A stretch of 64,000 nucleotides of DNA from Vibrio algarum (GCF_028204155.1 NZ_JAQLOI010000001.1:2108001-2172000); one strand, 5' to 3'. Shown: positions 28,319 through 39,313, counted from the first letter of the stretch. Notes: generated from the sequence alone by a model not told the origin. Program-made: numbers and translations.

Positions 28319-28387
28319 CATACTGCTTTTTCTTATTAACTCCTATATTTGTATCGCCCAACCAATTTGGATTGGGCTTTTTTTGTC
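28319..28387 (+). ncRNA. Candidate small RNA, RybB/MicV-like seed with intrinsic terminator
   Basis: No coding gene lies upstream of the strong plus-strand terminator at 28356-28387, since the flanking genes psrA and nhaA are both on the minus strand. The ~70 bases before its end begin ATACTGCTTTTTCTT, which resembles the 5' seed of enteric RybB (CACTGCTTTTCTTTG). That seed is also used by the vibrio sigma-E RNA MicV to repress outer-membrane protein mRNAs. The remaining body is AT-rich, as in Hfq-bound RNAs. The start is estimated, and homology is inferred from memory of the seed only. Confidence 0.45.
28356..28387 (+). terminator. Plus-strand terminator of the candidate small RNA
   Basis: GCCCAAcC / GGaTTGGGC stem around AATTT, with one mismatch, followed by T7. 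The T tract is only on the plus strand. Confidence 0.8.
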
Positions 28388-28530
28388 CATTCGATACTGT
28401 TCTTATCACTTCCGTATATATACTAACCATTGGTGTCTAAGCCAACATACCCATAGTGTTAACCAATCAAATTACCAGGTTTATATTGAATTCGTTATGT
28501 CAAAACCATATCGGTAGCAAATTCAGGGCA

Positions 28531-28566
28531 AAAAAACCTGAACCAAAAATGGTTCAGGTTTTTTTA
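28531..28566. terminator. Terminator of nhaA
   Basis: AAAAAACCTGAACC / GGTTCAGGTTTTTT perfect 14-bp stem with a 6-base loop. Located 10 bp past the nhaA stop. The stretch 28388-28530 otherwise shows nothing recognisable. Confidence 0.9.
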
Positions 28567-28576
28567 ATCGTTATTT

Positions 28577-29722
28577 CTAGGCTTTCTTTGGTAATGAAAT
28601 ACTCAGTAGGATATAGCCTATAACTGCTGCTGTTGTCGAGCCTAATAAAATCCCTAGGCGAGCGTAGGTATCAAAATCTGCACTCACTCCAACAAACGCC
28701 AATGAAGAGATAAAAATAGACATTGTAAAACCGATGCCACACAAAACCGATACGGCAAATATGTGCTTCATATTGACCCCATCTGGCAACTTGGCTATAC
28801 CAGTTTTAACTGCTATCCAGCTAAAGCTAAATATCCCTAAAGGTTTACCAACCAAAAGACCGAAAGCAATACCCAGCGGTAGCATTGACGTTAATCCAGA
28901 CAATGATACACCAGCCAACGATATACCCGCATTCGCGAAAGCGAATATAGGCAAGATTAAAAACGCTACATAAGGGTGCAATGCGTGTTCAAGATGCTTA
29001 AGTGGGGAGTGCTCGCCCTCTTTACCTTTAAGAGGTATAGAAAAGCCAATTACTACGCCTGCCAAGGTTGCGTGCACGCCAGATTTTAATACTGCTATCC
29101 AGAGGATTAGCCCAGCGATAATGTAATACGATAGTTTTGTTACGTTTTTAGAGTTCATCATAAACAAAACACCCGTCATGATGAAGCCTATAGTCAGGGC
29201 TAGTGTAGATAAATCACCACTGTAGAATAAGGCGATAATAACAACAACACCTAGATCATCTATAATAGCCAGTGCCAGTAAGAAAACCTTCAGGGCTACC
29301 GGAACTCGTTTACCAAGCAACGCCATAATACCAAGTGCAAACGCAATATCTGTCGCAGCAGGTATCGCCCACCCTTGCATAGCTTGTGGGTCGCCGTAGT
29401 TAAATAGGACATAAATTAGTGCAGGTGCCAACATACCACCAACTGCCGCTATTGCAGGAAAGATAGCCGTTTCTTTTGATTTTAATGCGCCTTCAAGAAG
29501 TTCTCTTTTTACTTCTAGGCCAATAAGGAGAAAGAATATCGCCATCAAGCCATCATTGATCCAATGCGAAACAGACATACCAAAGATGTAGGAATGCAGT
29601 ATTCCATTATATGCGTCGCCAAAACCAGTATTTGCGACAATCATCGCTGCAGCTGCTGCTATAACGAGCAGTATTCCACCAGCTGATTCCATTTTAAAAA
29701 AGTCGCGGATTGCGTCACTCAT
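28577..29722 (-). CDS. nhaA: Na+/H+ antiporter NhaA
   Basis: A 381-residue inner-membrane antiporter that extrudes Na+ in exchange for protons, important for alkaline pH and salt. It has the family's ATDIAFALGIMALLG with the transport Asp, LALAIIDDLGVVVIIALFY with the tandem Asp pair, and the N-terminal IRDFFKMESAGGILLVIAA. About 12 helices. AGAGGT precedes the ATG. Monocistronic, with a strong terminator downstream. Confidence 0.97.
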   Translation of the reverse strand: MSDAIRDFFKMESAGGILLVIAAAAAMIVANTGFGDAYNGILHSYIFGMSVSHWINDGLMAIFFLLIGLEVKRELLEGALKSKETAIFPAIAAVGGMLAPALIYVLFNYGDPQAMQGWAIPAATDIAFALGIMALLGKRVPVALKVFLLALAIIDDLGVVVIIALFYSGDLSTLALTIGFIMTGVLFMMNSKNVTKLSYYIIAGLILWIAVLKSGVHATLAGVVIGFSIPLKGKEGEHSPLKHLEHALHPYVAFLILPIFAFANAGISLAGVSLSGLTSMLPLGIAFGLLVGKPLGIFSFSWIAVKTGIAKLPDGVNMKHIFAVSVLCGIGFTMSIFISSLAFVGVSADFDTYARLGILLGSTTAAVIGYILLSISLPKKA

Positions 29723-29946
29723 TTATTTACCTCTGACTAAACTTCACTATTATCGTCGTATTGATTAACGACACTGTTATCGATTTTAAGTGATATTTAC
29801 TTTGTGAATAGTATTACATAAGAATAGACACAGTCTATACGTAACGCGAAAGAAGGAATAATCGATTGTTTGGATGAATAAATTCGGTTTTTCCGAGCAA
29901 TGGGCAAGTTTTGAACGTTTTTTATAGCAAAATATCGAGTGTTAGC

Positions 29947-31065
29947 TTAAAAACCAGTTAACTTAAGCATTCCATGCCCCACTTGTGTACCTATTGCAGA
30001 CACGGGTCCTTGCCAATATGGGTTATAAAATGAATGCCAAAGGTCTTTACGCAACGGACTAACCGAAAACTCTAAGTTCAGCTTTTTAATGCTGAGCTTC
30101 CACTTTAACGGCACTTCTTTCCCGTTATCCATCTTTACGTATTCGACTGCAGACATGATTATGTCGTCGTCAGACAATCGTACCATTGAGCCATTTCTAC
30201 CTACTAGTAATCCATAGTTATAAACTGGATAATTAGGGATGCGACTTTGAGTAAGATGAAGGTTTCGTCCATCAGATAGGTGAAGGTTAATAGTTACGTT
30301 TTGCTGGCCCTCAACAGCAACTAAATCGCTTCCCCACTCCTTGCTAAGCGAGGCTTGCCCACTAACATCCACTACTTTACCGTCCAATATAAGCTGCCCA
30401 GATGTACGTACAAACGGAGCATTAAACCCATACGTTGCGATAGGAATTAAGTCATGGTGTGCTTGATATCCACTTTCACCATTTAAGATAAAGGGGTTAA
30501 AAGATGACGAGTTTAATTTAAGGGAAAACTCATCTGTTTCAACATCCAGTATTCCCGGAAGCGGTGATAAACTTAACGATCTCCAACTCCAGTTATCTAT
30601 CCATAGCCGAAAGGGCCTTGAACGGAACCCCGCCTGACCTATACCCCCTCTAGCAATACGCTGTTGTTTCCATACTTTATCTTTTGAGGTGATAATTACG
30701 TTAGATAAAAAGACTTGAGCGCTGTTCCAACCGGTTTTTTGGCTTTCATTTCTAGCAACACGGTTATAGTCCCATTGGAGCGAGTATATTTCTCCGTCTC
30801 CACCAACGAGGTTAGCGAAATAATGCCATCCTTCTTGTTTGAATTCGTTATGAAATGAAAAATCTTGAGGTAATGATAGCGAGTTTCCAGGTAAAACAGG
30901 CTCAAACACCGCTTTCTGATCATTAGCAAGCGCATAATCAATTGACTGTTTTTCAGTTGAATGATCAAGCGAGAAATAATACAAAGTTGCAACAGTAATG
31001 AAAGATAGAGCTACCCCTAACGCCGTGATATAGCTATATTTCAATTTGTCAGCGAGCTTCTTCAT
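29947..31065 (-). CDS. AttH-like lipocalin/CrtC-fold protein
   Basis: A 372-residue protein with one N-terminal transmembrane or signal-anchor segment (about 14-32) and a periplasmic two-lobed beta-barrel of the AttH/CrtC/Svf1 lipocalin-like type. Markers include FHNEFKQEGWHYFANL, SLQWDYNRV and SGQASLSKEWGS. It starts two bases after the permease stop. With the upstream permease and ATPase it matches the AttEFGH arrangement first described in Agrobacterium, where the barrel may accept a lipid-like substrate from the transporter. Function is inferred only from context. Confidence 0.75.
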   Translation of the reverse strand: MKKLADKLKYSYITALGVALSFITVATLYYFSLDHSTEKQSIDYALANDQKAVFEPVLPGNSLSLPQDFSFHNEFKQEGWHYFANLVGGDGEIYSLQWDYNRVARNESQKTGWNSAQVFLSNVIITSKDKVWKQQRIARGGIGQAGFRSRPFRLWIDNWSWRSLSLSPLPGILDVETDEFSLKLNSSSFNPFILNGESGYQAHHDLIPIATYGFNAPFVRTSGQLILDGKVVDVSGQASLSKEWGSDLVAVEGQQNVTINLHLSDGRNLHLTQSRIPNYPVYNYGLLVGRNGSMVRLSDDDIIMSAVEYVKMDNGKEVPLKWKLSIKKLNLEFSVSPLRKDLWHSFYNPYWQGPVSAIGTQVGHGMLKLTGF

Positions 31066-31067
31066 AT

Positions 31068-33520
31068 TTATAGTGCGTCTCTCAGTGATTTCATCGGTGT
31101 CCGGCTAACCATACCTATAATTGGCAATATACCTGCAAGGATGAGCGCTAACATAGCCCAAGCAAACGTATTTAGATATTCCCAAGGAATGACGTACAAA
31201 GGCATGGTCCACCCAAAAGATTCCTTCAATACCACTTCTACCATTACCTTTGCTAATGCTAAACCAAGTGGCATAGCCACTAAGGCAGAAATTAGTCCAA
31301 ACACAAATAGCTGCAAACCGCTTAGTGCAATTAGCTCAAAAGTAGATATGCCAAAACACCTTAGCAAGGCTGTATTCCTCTGCTTCGATATCTCCCCAGC
31401 CAAGGTCGCAAAGAAGATGCCACAGATAGCTATAAATAATGTCAAATTACCAAGTGTATCGGCAATAATAAAGGTGCGGTCAAATATGCGCATTACTTGT
31501 TTGTGGATACTATTGTTGTCATATACTCTATCTTTGGTAAGCGCATAGGTCGATTGCAAATGATCCAACAAAGTATCACTACTCGCTCCATCCTCGAGGA
31601 TAACACCTAGCCCAACGTCACCTAAACCGCCATAACGACTAATCCAATTTCGATGAGACATCAATACTTGGTTGTAAGGGTTTCCGTAATCATAATAAAT
31701 GCCCACAACTTGCCAAGTTTCTTCACTCGTGCCTCCCAACTGAATTTTATCGCCAGGGCGTAATTTATTTTTAATGGCCATGGCTTCACTTACCATCAAC
31801 CCTTTAGAAACATTAAGTTGATACCAATAGTTTGAAATGGCTGTTTTGACTGGTACCGAATCCCTTTCATCAAGACTATCGCCTGTGCTCACTACCTCAA
31901 TGACACCGGTTTTCGTGGGCAAATCAATTTCCCAACGCCACCATACATCTTTAACTTCAGGCTGCTTAGTCAGCCAATTGCTCATGCGTGCCGCAGAATT
32001 ATTGGTTGGAAAAACATACATATCGGCAGCTAAACGCTGTGTCAACCAACTTTCTGTTGTTGCTCGGAAACTCCCAACTAAGGTTTCTACAGTGATATTA
32101 GCCGACATTGCAAGAACAAATGCCATAACGGCTACGCCACGAAAACTCATACTTGAAGCGGCATCTGAAAAAAACCAGCGAGCTTTAACCCAACGCAATG
32201 AAAACGAAAACGCAGTGAATAATTCAAAAATGACGAATGGCATGAATAACGCCACACTTAGTAACAACAGCGCGACAATGACAAATCCGTATTCTGGTGT
32301 AGCGGGAAGCTGAAAAAACCAATTGCCATTACCCCAAAAACACAGGCTATTATTGCCTGCCACGCAAACTCTTTACCTGCAAATCTAACTAATGAAAGTT
32401 TAGCTGAAAGCCTAATTGGTGGCGTTTTAATTAATCGAACCAAGGGCCAACTACAAGAAAGTAACGCACCGAAAACGGCCATTAGTAGGCTGTTTTTGCT
32501 CCATTGCCAGTGCCAATCAACGGTTAGAGATACATTGGCAGTATACAAATCGGCTAAAGTAGTTGATACAGAAGGCATCAGTTGATTAGCTAGCATCAGG
32601 CCAAATAGATTGCCAAAGAACCAACCTACAAATACGAATAATGTCAGTTCTATAGCGAGTGCTTTAGCTAAATGCCAACCCGAAACACCTGCTTGTCGCA
32701 TAACACCTACAAGTGGTTGCCTTTGAATAAAAGAGAGCGACATAGCTTGGTAGAAAATAAATATCCCCACAACAAACGCAAGCATCCCCATTGCAGATAA
32801 ATTTAGATGAAATGCTTTTGTAAGAGACTCTAACTCGGCTTTAGAACTTCTAGTCAATTCCATCCCATTAGGCAGAATACTTTTAAGCTTTTCGAGTTTT
32901 TCTTCTGGCATATCTTCACATGCAAGCAACGAAAACCCACCTGTATTGTTAATCTCTCTTACTTTTGAAATATCAGCAAGAATTCGCGTACCCGTTAGAA
33001 GTTTATTATGGTCAAGTAGAAGCGGCCCTATCTTGGTACCATTATTTAATTCAATAAAATCGCCACTACTTTTCCCTAGATAAGAGGCTAATTCAGCCCC
33101 CATAATTAATGGCTTAGATGACTGCATCAAGCGTAATATTGAGAGATCTTTTTCGTGATGAAGCGATGAGAGCCCTAAAATAGAAACAGGGTCTACACCA
33201 ACTATGGAAAGATCTCGGCCTTTTTGGGTTTGTATTCGTAGATTGTCAAAAGGTACACATTGATTGAAACCTTCACGCCGAAGTTGAATATAAAAACCTT
33301 GTGGAATTTTATTCGCACTGTATTTGGGAGTAATGGCATATGGAAGAGGGTTTGAAAACAGTGTTTCACTGTGCATATAACTCTGTTGTGCATGTTGATT
33401 AACGGCTGCCACACCTACGTAAACAGATACGCCTAAAGTAAGCCCGAACCAAACAAGCAGCAACTGTAAAGGATGACGCCGATAGTGCCCTAGTAGTGCT
33501 TTAACTACGGGCAACAACAT
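31068..33520 (-). pseudogene. AttFG-like FtsX-family ABC permease, interrupted by one frameshift
   Basis: Two frames together encode a MacB/FtsX-type permease: an N-terminal helix, a periplasmic domain, then two blocks of three or four helices with a second periplasmic domain. The frame changes at the A6 run 32313-32318 (plus strand); one extra base gives 817 continuous residues through GVMAIGFFQLPATPEYGF. ATG at 33520 has GGAGG upstream and overlaps the ATPase gene by 20 bp, so expression is coupled. This protein fuses the parts called AttF and AttG elsewhere. The frameshift looks like a sequencing artefact. Confidence 0.78.
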
Positions 33521-34172
33521 GCAACTGTCCTCCTTGAAGACGAACGCACCCACCCATATGTTGCGCAACCTTTTCACTATGTGTAACCAGCAGTAAAGTA
33601 CAATTTAACTGCCTGGCTAGTGAGGTTAACAAACGCATTACTGCCTCTGCATTTCGTTCATCTAAACTGCCTGTGGGTTCATCTGCCAACAACAATTTAG
33701 GTTCCATATACAAAGCCCGTGCGATCGCTGTTCTTTGTTGTTGCCCACCAGAGACTTCTTCTGGGTATCGTCCCAGTAGTGGCATTAAATCCAAAGCAGA
33801 TAATATTTGACGCCACAAACCTTTATCTTCGCGCAGCCCTTTTAGCTGCCTACAAAAGCGGATATTGTCAGCGATATTTAGTGTCGGTAGGAGATTATAT
33901 TGCTGAAAGACATGACCAATATTGTGTCTTCGATACGCAGTTTTTTGTACTTCGTTGCTATCGTGCATCGCAAAATTTGAAAACCAAATTTTACCTGAAT
34001 CCGTTGTATCTAAACCGGCGATAAGATTGAGCAACGTACTTTTACCTGAGCCACTCTCTCCCATTAATGCGAGTTGTTCACCTTGTCTTAATTTTAGATC
34101 TGCCCCTTGTAGTACAGGATGGAATTCTCCACCATCAACATAGCCTTTACATAGGTCGGACAGTTCTAGCAT
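33501..34172 (-). CDS. ABC transporter ATPase, LolD/MacB class (AttE-like)
   Basis: A 223-residue ATPase with Walker A GESGSGKST, Q-loop FQQYNLLPTL, signature VSGGQQQRTAIARAL, Walker B LLLADEPTGSLD and H-loop VTHS. The Q-loop and DEPTGSLD are typical of the LolD/MacB/FtsE group, which energises FtsX-type mechanotransmission permeases. First gene of the att-like operon; its stop lies inside the permease start. It probably moves or extracts an envelope lipid or peptide with the AttH-like partner. Confidence 0.88.
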   Translation of the reverse strand: MLELSDLCKGYVDGGEFHPVLQGADLKLRQGEQLALMGESGSGKSTLLNLIAGLDTTDSGKIWFSNFAMHDSNEVQKTAYRRHNIGHVFQQYNLLPTLNIADNIRFCRQLKGLREDKGLWRQILSALDLMPLLGRYPEEVSGGQQQRTAIARALYMEPKLLLADEPTGSLDERNAEAVMRLLTSLARQLNCTLLLVTHSEKVAQHMGGCVRLQGGQLHVVARS

Positions 34173-34377
34173 TAACTATACACTCGTATTAATGGATTTA
34201 GGGAAGATGAAGTTACACTAATTACTCACTTTTCGGAAGTATTTTACCTAGGTGATCACATTATTTTAAGCAAAATGTAACAATAAGATGATATAGGTCC
34301 GAAATCTTTCAAATTAAATTGCAATTCTTAAAAAACAGCAACAGAAGTGGTTATTATTTAGACAAATGTCAACAGTG

Positions 34378-35755
34378 TTATCTTTCTATAAGATTTCGAA
34401 TCCATTTTCTACTTTTCAGTCGATAGACAGAGCTAAAGCACTTAATGCACTCTTCAAGAAGAAACAGAGCATAAACGTATTCAGGTTTTAACCCGAGATA
34501 AACTGCAGCAAAAGCAGCAAGCGGGATACCAATAAACCATTGAGATATTACGTCTTGGTATAGGCAATACTTAACATCTCCGCCAGCTCTTAATACCCCA
34601 ACAACAAGCGTTAGAGGTATTGACCTAACCACCATCCCAAAACAAAGAATCAAAATAAACTTATCTGCCAACGCACGAGTTTCTACCGTCAATGCACTAA
34701 ACGAATCTAATATTGGAACTTGGATAGCATAGAGAACAATCGCCGTGGTTAACCCCAGCAATATAGAAAGGAAAAGTAAACCAATAGACTGGTAATAAAC
34801 TGCATCATATTTCTTCGCGCCTATTTGATTTCCGGTGAGCACTGCCGCTGCATTCGATGTGCCGATAAGCAAACTAATACCAATTGAATCCACAGGTGTC
34901 ATTACCGATAATGCCGCTAATCCTTGCACGCCTGTTTGTCCCATAATCGCGTGATAGGAAAAGATACCTGCCGCCCAGGTAAAAAATTCAATGTTGTTGG
35001 CAGCGACAAACGAAGAAAGCGAGAAACTTTATCTATTGTAAAAGCGACTTTTACATCCGGTAGCTTGAAGGCAAGGAGATTTTTTGTTTTATATAAAAAA
35101 GCATATAAGCAAATAACTTCTATAGCACCACTTAGCACTGTCGCAATCGCTGCTCCTTTGATACCCATAGCTGGCAATCCAAGATGGCCAAATATGAGAA
35201 CCCAATTTAGAAACACATTTGAAATGATACCAATACCGCTAAAGAAGGTGCTAACACCTGGACGATGCATTGCTCTAAGTCCTACCGCCATACTGCTTAC
35301 GCACGCAACCGCGAACATACTTAATGATGTAATGACAATATATTCACTTCCTAAAGCAATAACTTGAGCAGAGTCCGTCGCTAGGCCCATGATCTGTTCT
35401 GGGAAAATCATAAATAAAATGACGGTTAATAGAGCAAAAGCATTAGCGATAATCCAAGTTAGAGCTGTACTCTCTTTAACACCATTTTTATTACCAGCCC
35501 CCAAAACTGTGCCGTGAGTAACGCACCACCTGTGTTTACACCGACCAACATAATCGTTGTTACAAACATTGCACGACTAGCAACCCCAACAGCTGCGATA
35601 TCTGCCTCCCCAAGTTGACCAAGCATCAAAACATCAACCAACCCTCTACTAGAAAACATAATGTTCTGTAGCGCAATCGGCAGTGCAATAGCAAACAGAC
35701 GACGTAAAAAATCGCCTTTTGTATACTTGTAAACTAATGGTAAGGTGTTGGTCAT
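34378..35755 (-). pseudogene. MATE-family efflux transporter, interrupted by two frameshifts
   Basis: Three frames make one MATE (NorM/DinF-like) multidrug or metabolite exporter of about 459 residues. The N-terminal part is FAIALPIALQNIMFSSRGLVDVLMLGQLGEADIAAVGVA; the centre has ISNVFLNWVLIFGHLGLP; the C-terminal part has LAALSVMTPVDSIGISLLIGTSNAAAVLTGNQIGA. The joints are the C5 run at 35498-35502 and the A6 run at 34981-34986 (plus strand). Each needs one added base, giving FWGAGNKNG and NFFTWAAGIFSYHAIMG. Twelve helices are expected. Probably intact in the organism. Confidence 0.8.
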
Positions 35756-35889
35756 ATAGCCTCATTAAAACGAAAGAATGCACATTGATTATTATAGAAG
35801 TTTAAGCAAAAGATTGGCCTGAATAATCGCACGGGCATTCTACTCCCATTAGTTTGGGATCACCACGAAAAGGAATGATCTAAATCGCT

Positions 35890-37316
35890 ATGGAAAAGAA
35901 AAAATATTAGTTCTTGGCGCTTCTGGCTATGTCGGCTCACAACTCATTCCATTGCTTCTAGAACAGGGTCATTGCGTCACGGCAGCGGCTCGACAGTTAG
36001 AGTATCTACAGGCTAGAGTTCAACCTCATACAAACCTCACGACGGTTTACCTTGATCTGGTCGATAAAGAAGCGACTAAAAACGTGGTAAGCAATCATGA
36101 TCTTGTCTATTTCCTCGTACACGGAATGGCACATGGACACGACTTTTTAGAGTATGAGATATCTTTAGCAATTAATTTTAAAGATGCTTTATTAAATAGC
36201 AACGTTAAACACGTGGTCTACCTAAGTGCCATTCAGCCACAAACTGGAAATTCAGAGCATCTACTCGCACGTAAAAAAACCGGAGAGATATTAAAACAAG
36301 CCGAAGTTCCTGTAACAGAGTTGAGAGCCGGTGTGATTATAGGCCCTGGTTCAGCAGCATTCGAGATCATGAAAGATTTCACCTACAACCTACCCATTCT
36401 TATTGCTCCTAAATGGGTTGACTCAAAAGCCAACCCAATTGCGCTTAAAAACCTCAATCATTATTTACTGGCTCAGCTTCAAGAGTCACCGACACAGAGT
36501 CACTACTATGAAGTAGGTGGTCCCGACATTCTTAGCTATCGAGAACAATTTGGTGTTATATGTAAAGCCATTCATCATCCTCTAAGGCTCTGGTCTACGT
36601 CATTACTCACTCCTAAAATGGCTTCCTATTGGTTAGGGTTAGTGACTTCAGTGCCAGCGAACATCGGTAAAGCCTTACTTGCCGGGCTTGAGCACGATTA
36701 TGTTGCAGACTCACAAGAGATCCGTAAAAAGTACCCACAACCGTTGATATCCTATCAAGATGCGGTAGCTCAATCGATTGGTGCCGAGGGTGAGTTTATT
36801 CGGAGCAATATTTGGGGGTTTGACCCTGCAGCTCTTAATAGGTGGCAAGCAGGGTATGGTTATTATCCAAAGGATGCTGGCGCTAAAATTAAAACGGACA
36901 AAACGGCTGAAGAGTTGTGGCAAGTAGTTAAACAGATAGGCAGCCCCAAAGAAGGCTACTTTTTTGCCAATATTTTGTGGCGAACACGAGAATGGTTAGA
37001 TCTTTTTGTTGGTGGCGGAATACCCAAACGACGCAGCCCTGCAGGGCCTGAACTTAAAATTGGTGACCATATTGACTCGTGGAAAGTAATCCGCTGCGAA
37101 CCAACTCAGTTTATATCGCTGCTTTTCGGAATGACTGCACCGGGGCTAGGACGTTTAGAATGTACCATCAAAGATCACGGCGACTACCGAGAATTAGATG
37201 TGAGAGCATGGTGGCACCCTCAAGGGTTTAGAGGCCTACTCTATTGGTTTGCAATGATGCCAGCGCACCTATTCATTTTTAAAGGGATGGTAAAAGCGAT
37301 AGTGAAGAAAGCCTAA
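35890..37316 (+). pseudogene. SDR/NmrA-like oxidoreductase with DUF2867 C-terminal domain, frameshifted at the start
   Basis: A Rossmann domain (ILVLGASGYVGSQLIPLLLEQGH, then YFLVHGMAHG, VVYLSAIQPQ and TELRAGVIIGPGSAAFE) is followed by a DUF2867 domain (about 300-470). It resembles YbjT-type predicted nucleoside-diphosphate-sugar epimerases. The only good ATG (35890) is separated from the Rossmann frame by the A6 run 35899-35904; one extra A gives MEKKKILVLGASGYVG and 475 residues. Otherwise translation would start inside the fold at 35952 and lose the dinucleotide-binding glycines. The substrate is unknown. Confidence 0.75.
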
Positions 37317-37341
37317 CAAGATTAAAACAGAGCAAATAAAC

Positions 37342-37377
37342 AAAAGGTTGAACTCTATCTAGCGTTCAACCTTTTAT
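37342..37377. terminator. Bidirectional terminator between the SDR gene and DUF2913
   Basis: AAAAGGTTGAAC / GTTCAACCTTTT perfect stem with a 9-base loop, between convergent genes. Confidence 0.85.
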
Positions 37378-37393
37378 AAAACATCATCCGCGC

Positions 37394-38043
37394 TTAAAAA
37401 CCGATTGGAATCTCAGCAACCTGATTACCTTGGTTTTTAGGATAAATTAGATATTCCCCATGATATTTAACGACCGATTTATAATCGGTGCGTTTGTGCA
37501 GCATAAAACCAAAGTCACTGGCAAGTCGTACAAATTCTGCATGATGACCTCGCACAAAGAAACTCATTGGTTTTACTAATTCTGAACCGCCTTCAAAACA
37601 ATCATCACACTGCTTTGCACAGAGCAAGAAAGAGTTATCGCCTTCGGTAAACACTTGGATTTTTTCAGTTAGTTCGAACTCGGTACTTACGCCCCAATTC
37701 GCTTTCTCAAGAACCTCTAAAAAGGCTTCAATATCTGAATCTAAAATTGCTTTTGGCTCTTTATCTATCGGGAGTAATTGGCCATAAAATTTTGAAATAT
37801 TTCTAAAAGTGAACATCAATTCAGATTGAGTTCCTTTGCTTCTCCCCATTTTTTGCCAGCGTACGAGATCATCACGTACACAGCGATCAAACCGCTGAGT
37901 TTTTAAACTTAGAGTGACCCATCGCACCAAAAATAAGTATTGCTAACTGGAGTGTTGGCTACTTTCCCTTTTTTATGTTGTTGCTCTAACTCTTCAAGAG
38001 CCAAGTTCACTACGTTTTGTATTTCAATTGAATAGATAGCCAT
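37394..38043 (-). pseudogene. DUF2913 family protein, interrupted by one frameshift
   Basis: A Vibrionaceae-typical DUF2913 protein of unknown function. The first ~40 residues (MAIYSIEIQNVVNLALEELE...VSNTYF) and the remainder (VRWVTLSLKTQRFDRCVRDDLVRWQKMGRSKG...) are in different frames, joined at the A5 run 37929-37933 (plus strand). One added base gives 216 residues. The start codon overlaps the bcr stop (TAATG), so it is translationally coupled to the transporter and may share its regulation. Confidence 0.72.
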
Positions 38044-39233
38044 TAAGCTTTACGTCCTAAAAACCAATAAAAAACCGCAGACATTACGGCGCAAAGTGTC
38101 ATTATCAATATCATGGGTAGAGCACTATCACTTGGTAGCATAGAAACGATAACACCGATAATAGACCCGACACCAAACCTTAAAGTTCCTGCAAGCGAAG
38201 ATGCCGTACCAGCCATACTAGGATAAGCAGATAGTAGTATGGCCATTGAATTACTACCTACCGTTGACATCATACTGATATAAAGCATAACGAAGGGAAC
38301 GATACCCCACAATCCTATATCCGCTAACCACCCAAAAAACAGCCCAACGCCAGCAATTAACTGAATACTGATAGCAAAAGAAAGCATCCAATTAGAGCTC
38401 ACTTTTCTCACGATTCGACCATTAACTGTTGTCATAATAATTAGGCCAACCACATTTAAGCCAAACAAATAGCCAAATTGAGCAGTACCTACACCATAGA
38501 TATCAATGTATACAAAAGAACCGGCGGTTAAAAAAGCAAACATACCCGAAAAAGAGAATGCACCAGCAAACATCAAGCCTAAAGCCACCGGATTTGTAAA
38601 TAAGCGAAAGTAGTTTTGCATCGTTGTTTTAAAACGTAATTTCTGCCTATTTTCGGGGGCTAGTGTTTCTGGAATTTTCCAAATAATCGCAGCGATCACC
38701 AAGCCAGAAAACAGCGTTAGTACCCAAAATATTGAACGCCAACCAAACCATTCGGCTAAATGACCACCTAACATAGGCGCAATAAGTGGAGCCACCATCA
38801 TAACTAAAGTTATAAAAGACATGGTTCGAGCAAAGTCTTCTTTTTCGAACATGTCTCGTACTAAAGCTTGGATAACAACCGCAGCAGATGCCCCTGCGAA
38901 TCCTTGTGCGGCTCGTACATAGGTAAGAGATTCAATATCCGATGTTGTTGCACTAAAAATAGAACCAATAGCGAATAAGAGTACACCTATAATCAAAATA
39001 GGTTTTCGACCGTAGCTGTCAGAAAGAGGGCCGTGTAACAACTGACCAATAGCAAACCCTGCGGTATACATGGTTAACGTTATTTGGACAGCGCCGGGCT
39101 CTACGCCTAATTCTTTCGCTATCGTTGGCATAGCGGGCAAATACATATCAATGGCTAGAGGCGTTAACGCACCGATCGCACCTAGGATGATAAACATTAA
39201 AAGGCTGAGCTGAGTTGTATTGCTAGTTGTCAT
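38043..39233 (-). CDS. bcr: Bcr/CflA-family multidrug efflux transporter
   Basis: A 396-residue MFS drug/H+ antiporter of the 12-helix DHA1 class. It contains IDMYLPAMPTIAKELG, the motif A loop GPLSDSYGRKPILI and the motif C-like helix APLIAPMLGGHLAEWFGWRSIFW. In E. coli, bcr exports bicyclomycin and also lies next to rsuA, as here. A 14-bp perfect palindrome 67 bp upstream (39300-39313) may be its operator. The downstream DUF2913 gene is coupled to it. Confidence 0.9.
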   Translation of the reverse strand: MTTSNTTQLSLLMFIILGAIGALTPLAIDMYLPAMPTIAKELGVEPGAVQITLTMYTAGFAIGQLLHGPLSDSYGRKPILIIGVLLFAIGSIFSATTSDIESLTYVRAAQGFAGASAAVVIQALVRDMFEKEDFARTMSFITLVMMVAPLIAPMLGGHLAEWFGWRSIFWVLTLFSGLVIAAIIWKIPETLAPENRQKLRFKTTMQNYFRLFTNPVALGLMFAGAFSFSGMFAFLTAGSFVYIDIYGVGTAQFGYLFGLNVVGLIIMTTVNGRIVRKVSSNWMLSFAISIQLIAGVGLFFGWLADIGLWGIVPFVMLYISMMSTVGSNSMAILLSAYPSMAGTASSLAGTLRFGVGSIIGVIVSMLPSDSALPMILIMTLCAVMSAVFYWFLGRKA

Positions 39234-39299
39234 TCGAGTCCGGAATAAAATTAATTAACATATTTACTAAATAAAGATAGTACTATAGATTAGCGATTA

Positions 39300-39313
39300 A
39301 TGACAATTGTCAT
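39300..39313. promoter_or_regulatory. Perfect palindrome upstream of bcr
   Basis: ATGACAATTGTCAT, followed by a second partial copy of ACAATTGT. It lies between rsuA and bcr and would fit a MarR- or TetR-type repressor site; no regulator gene is adjacent. Confidence 0.45.

Noticed and set aside
31837..32313. 158-codon plus-strand frame opposite the AttFG permease
   Set aside because: Antisense to a recognised FtsX-type permease; low-complexity Thr/Ser/Asn composition.
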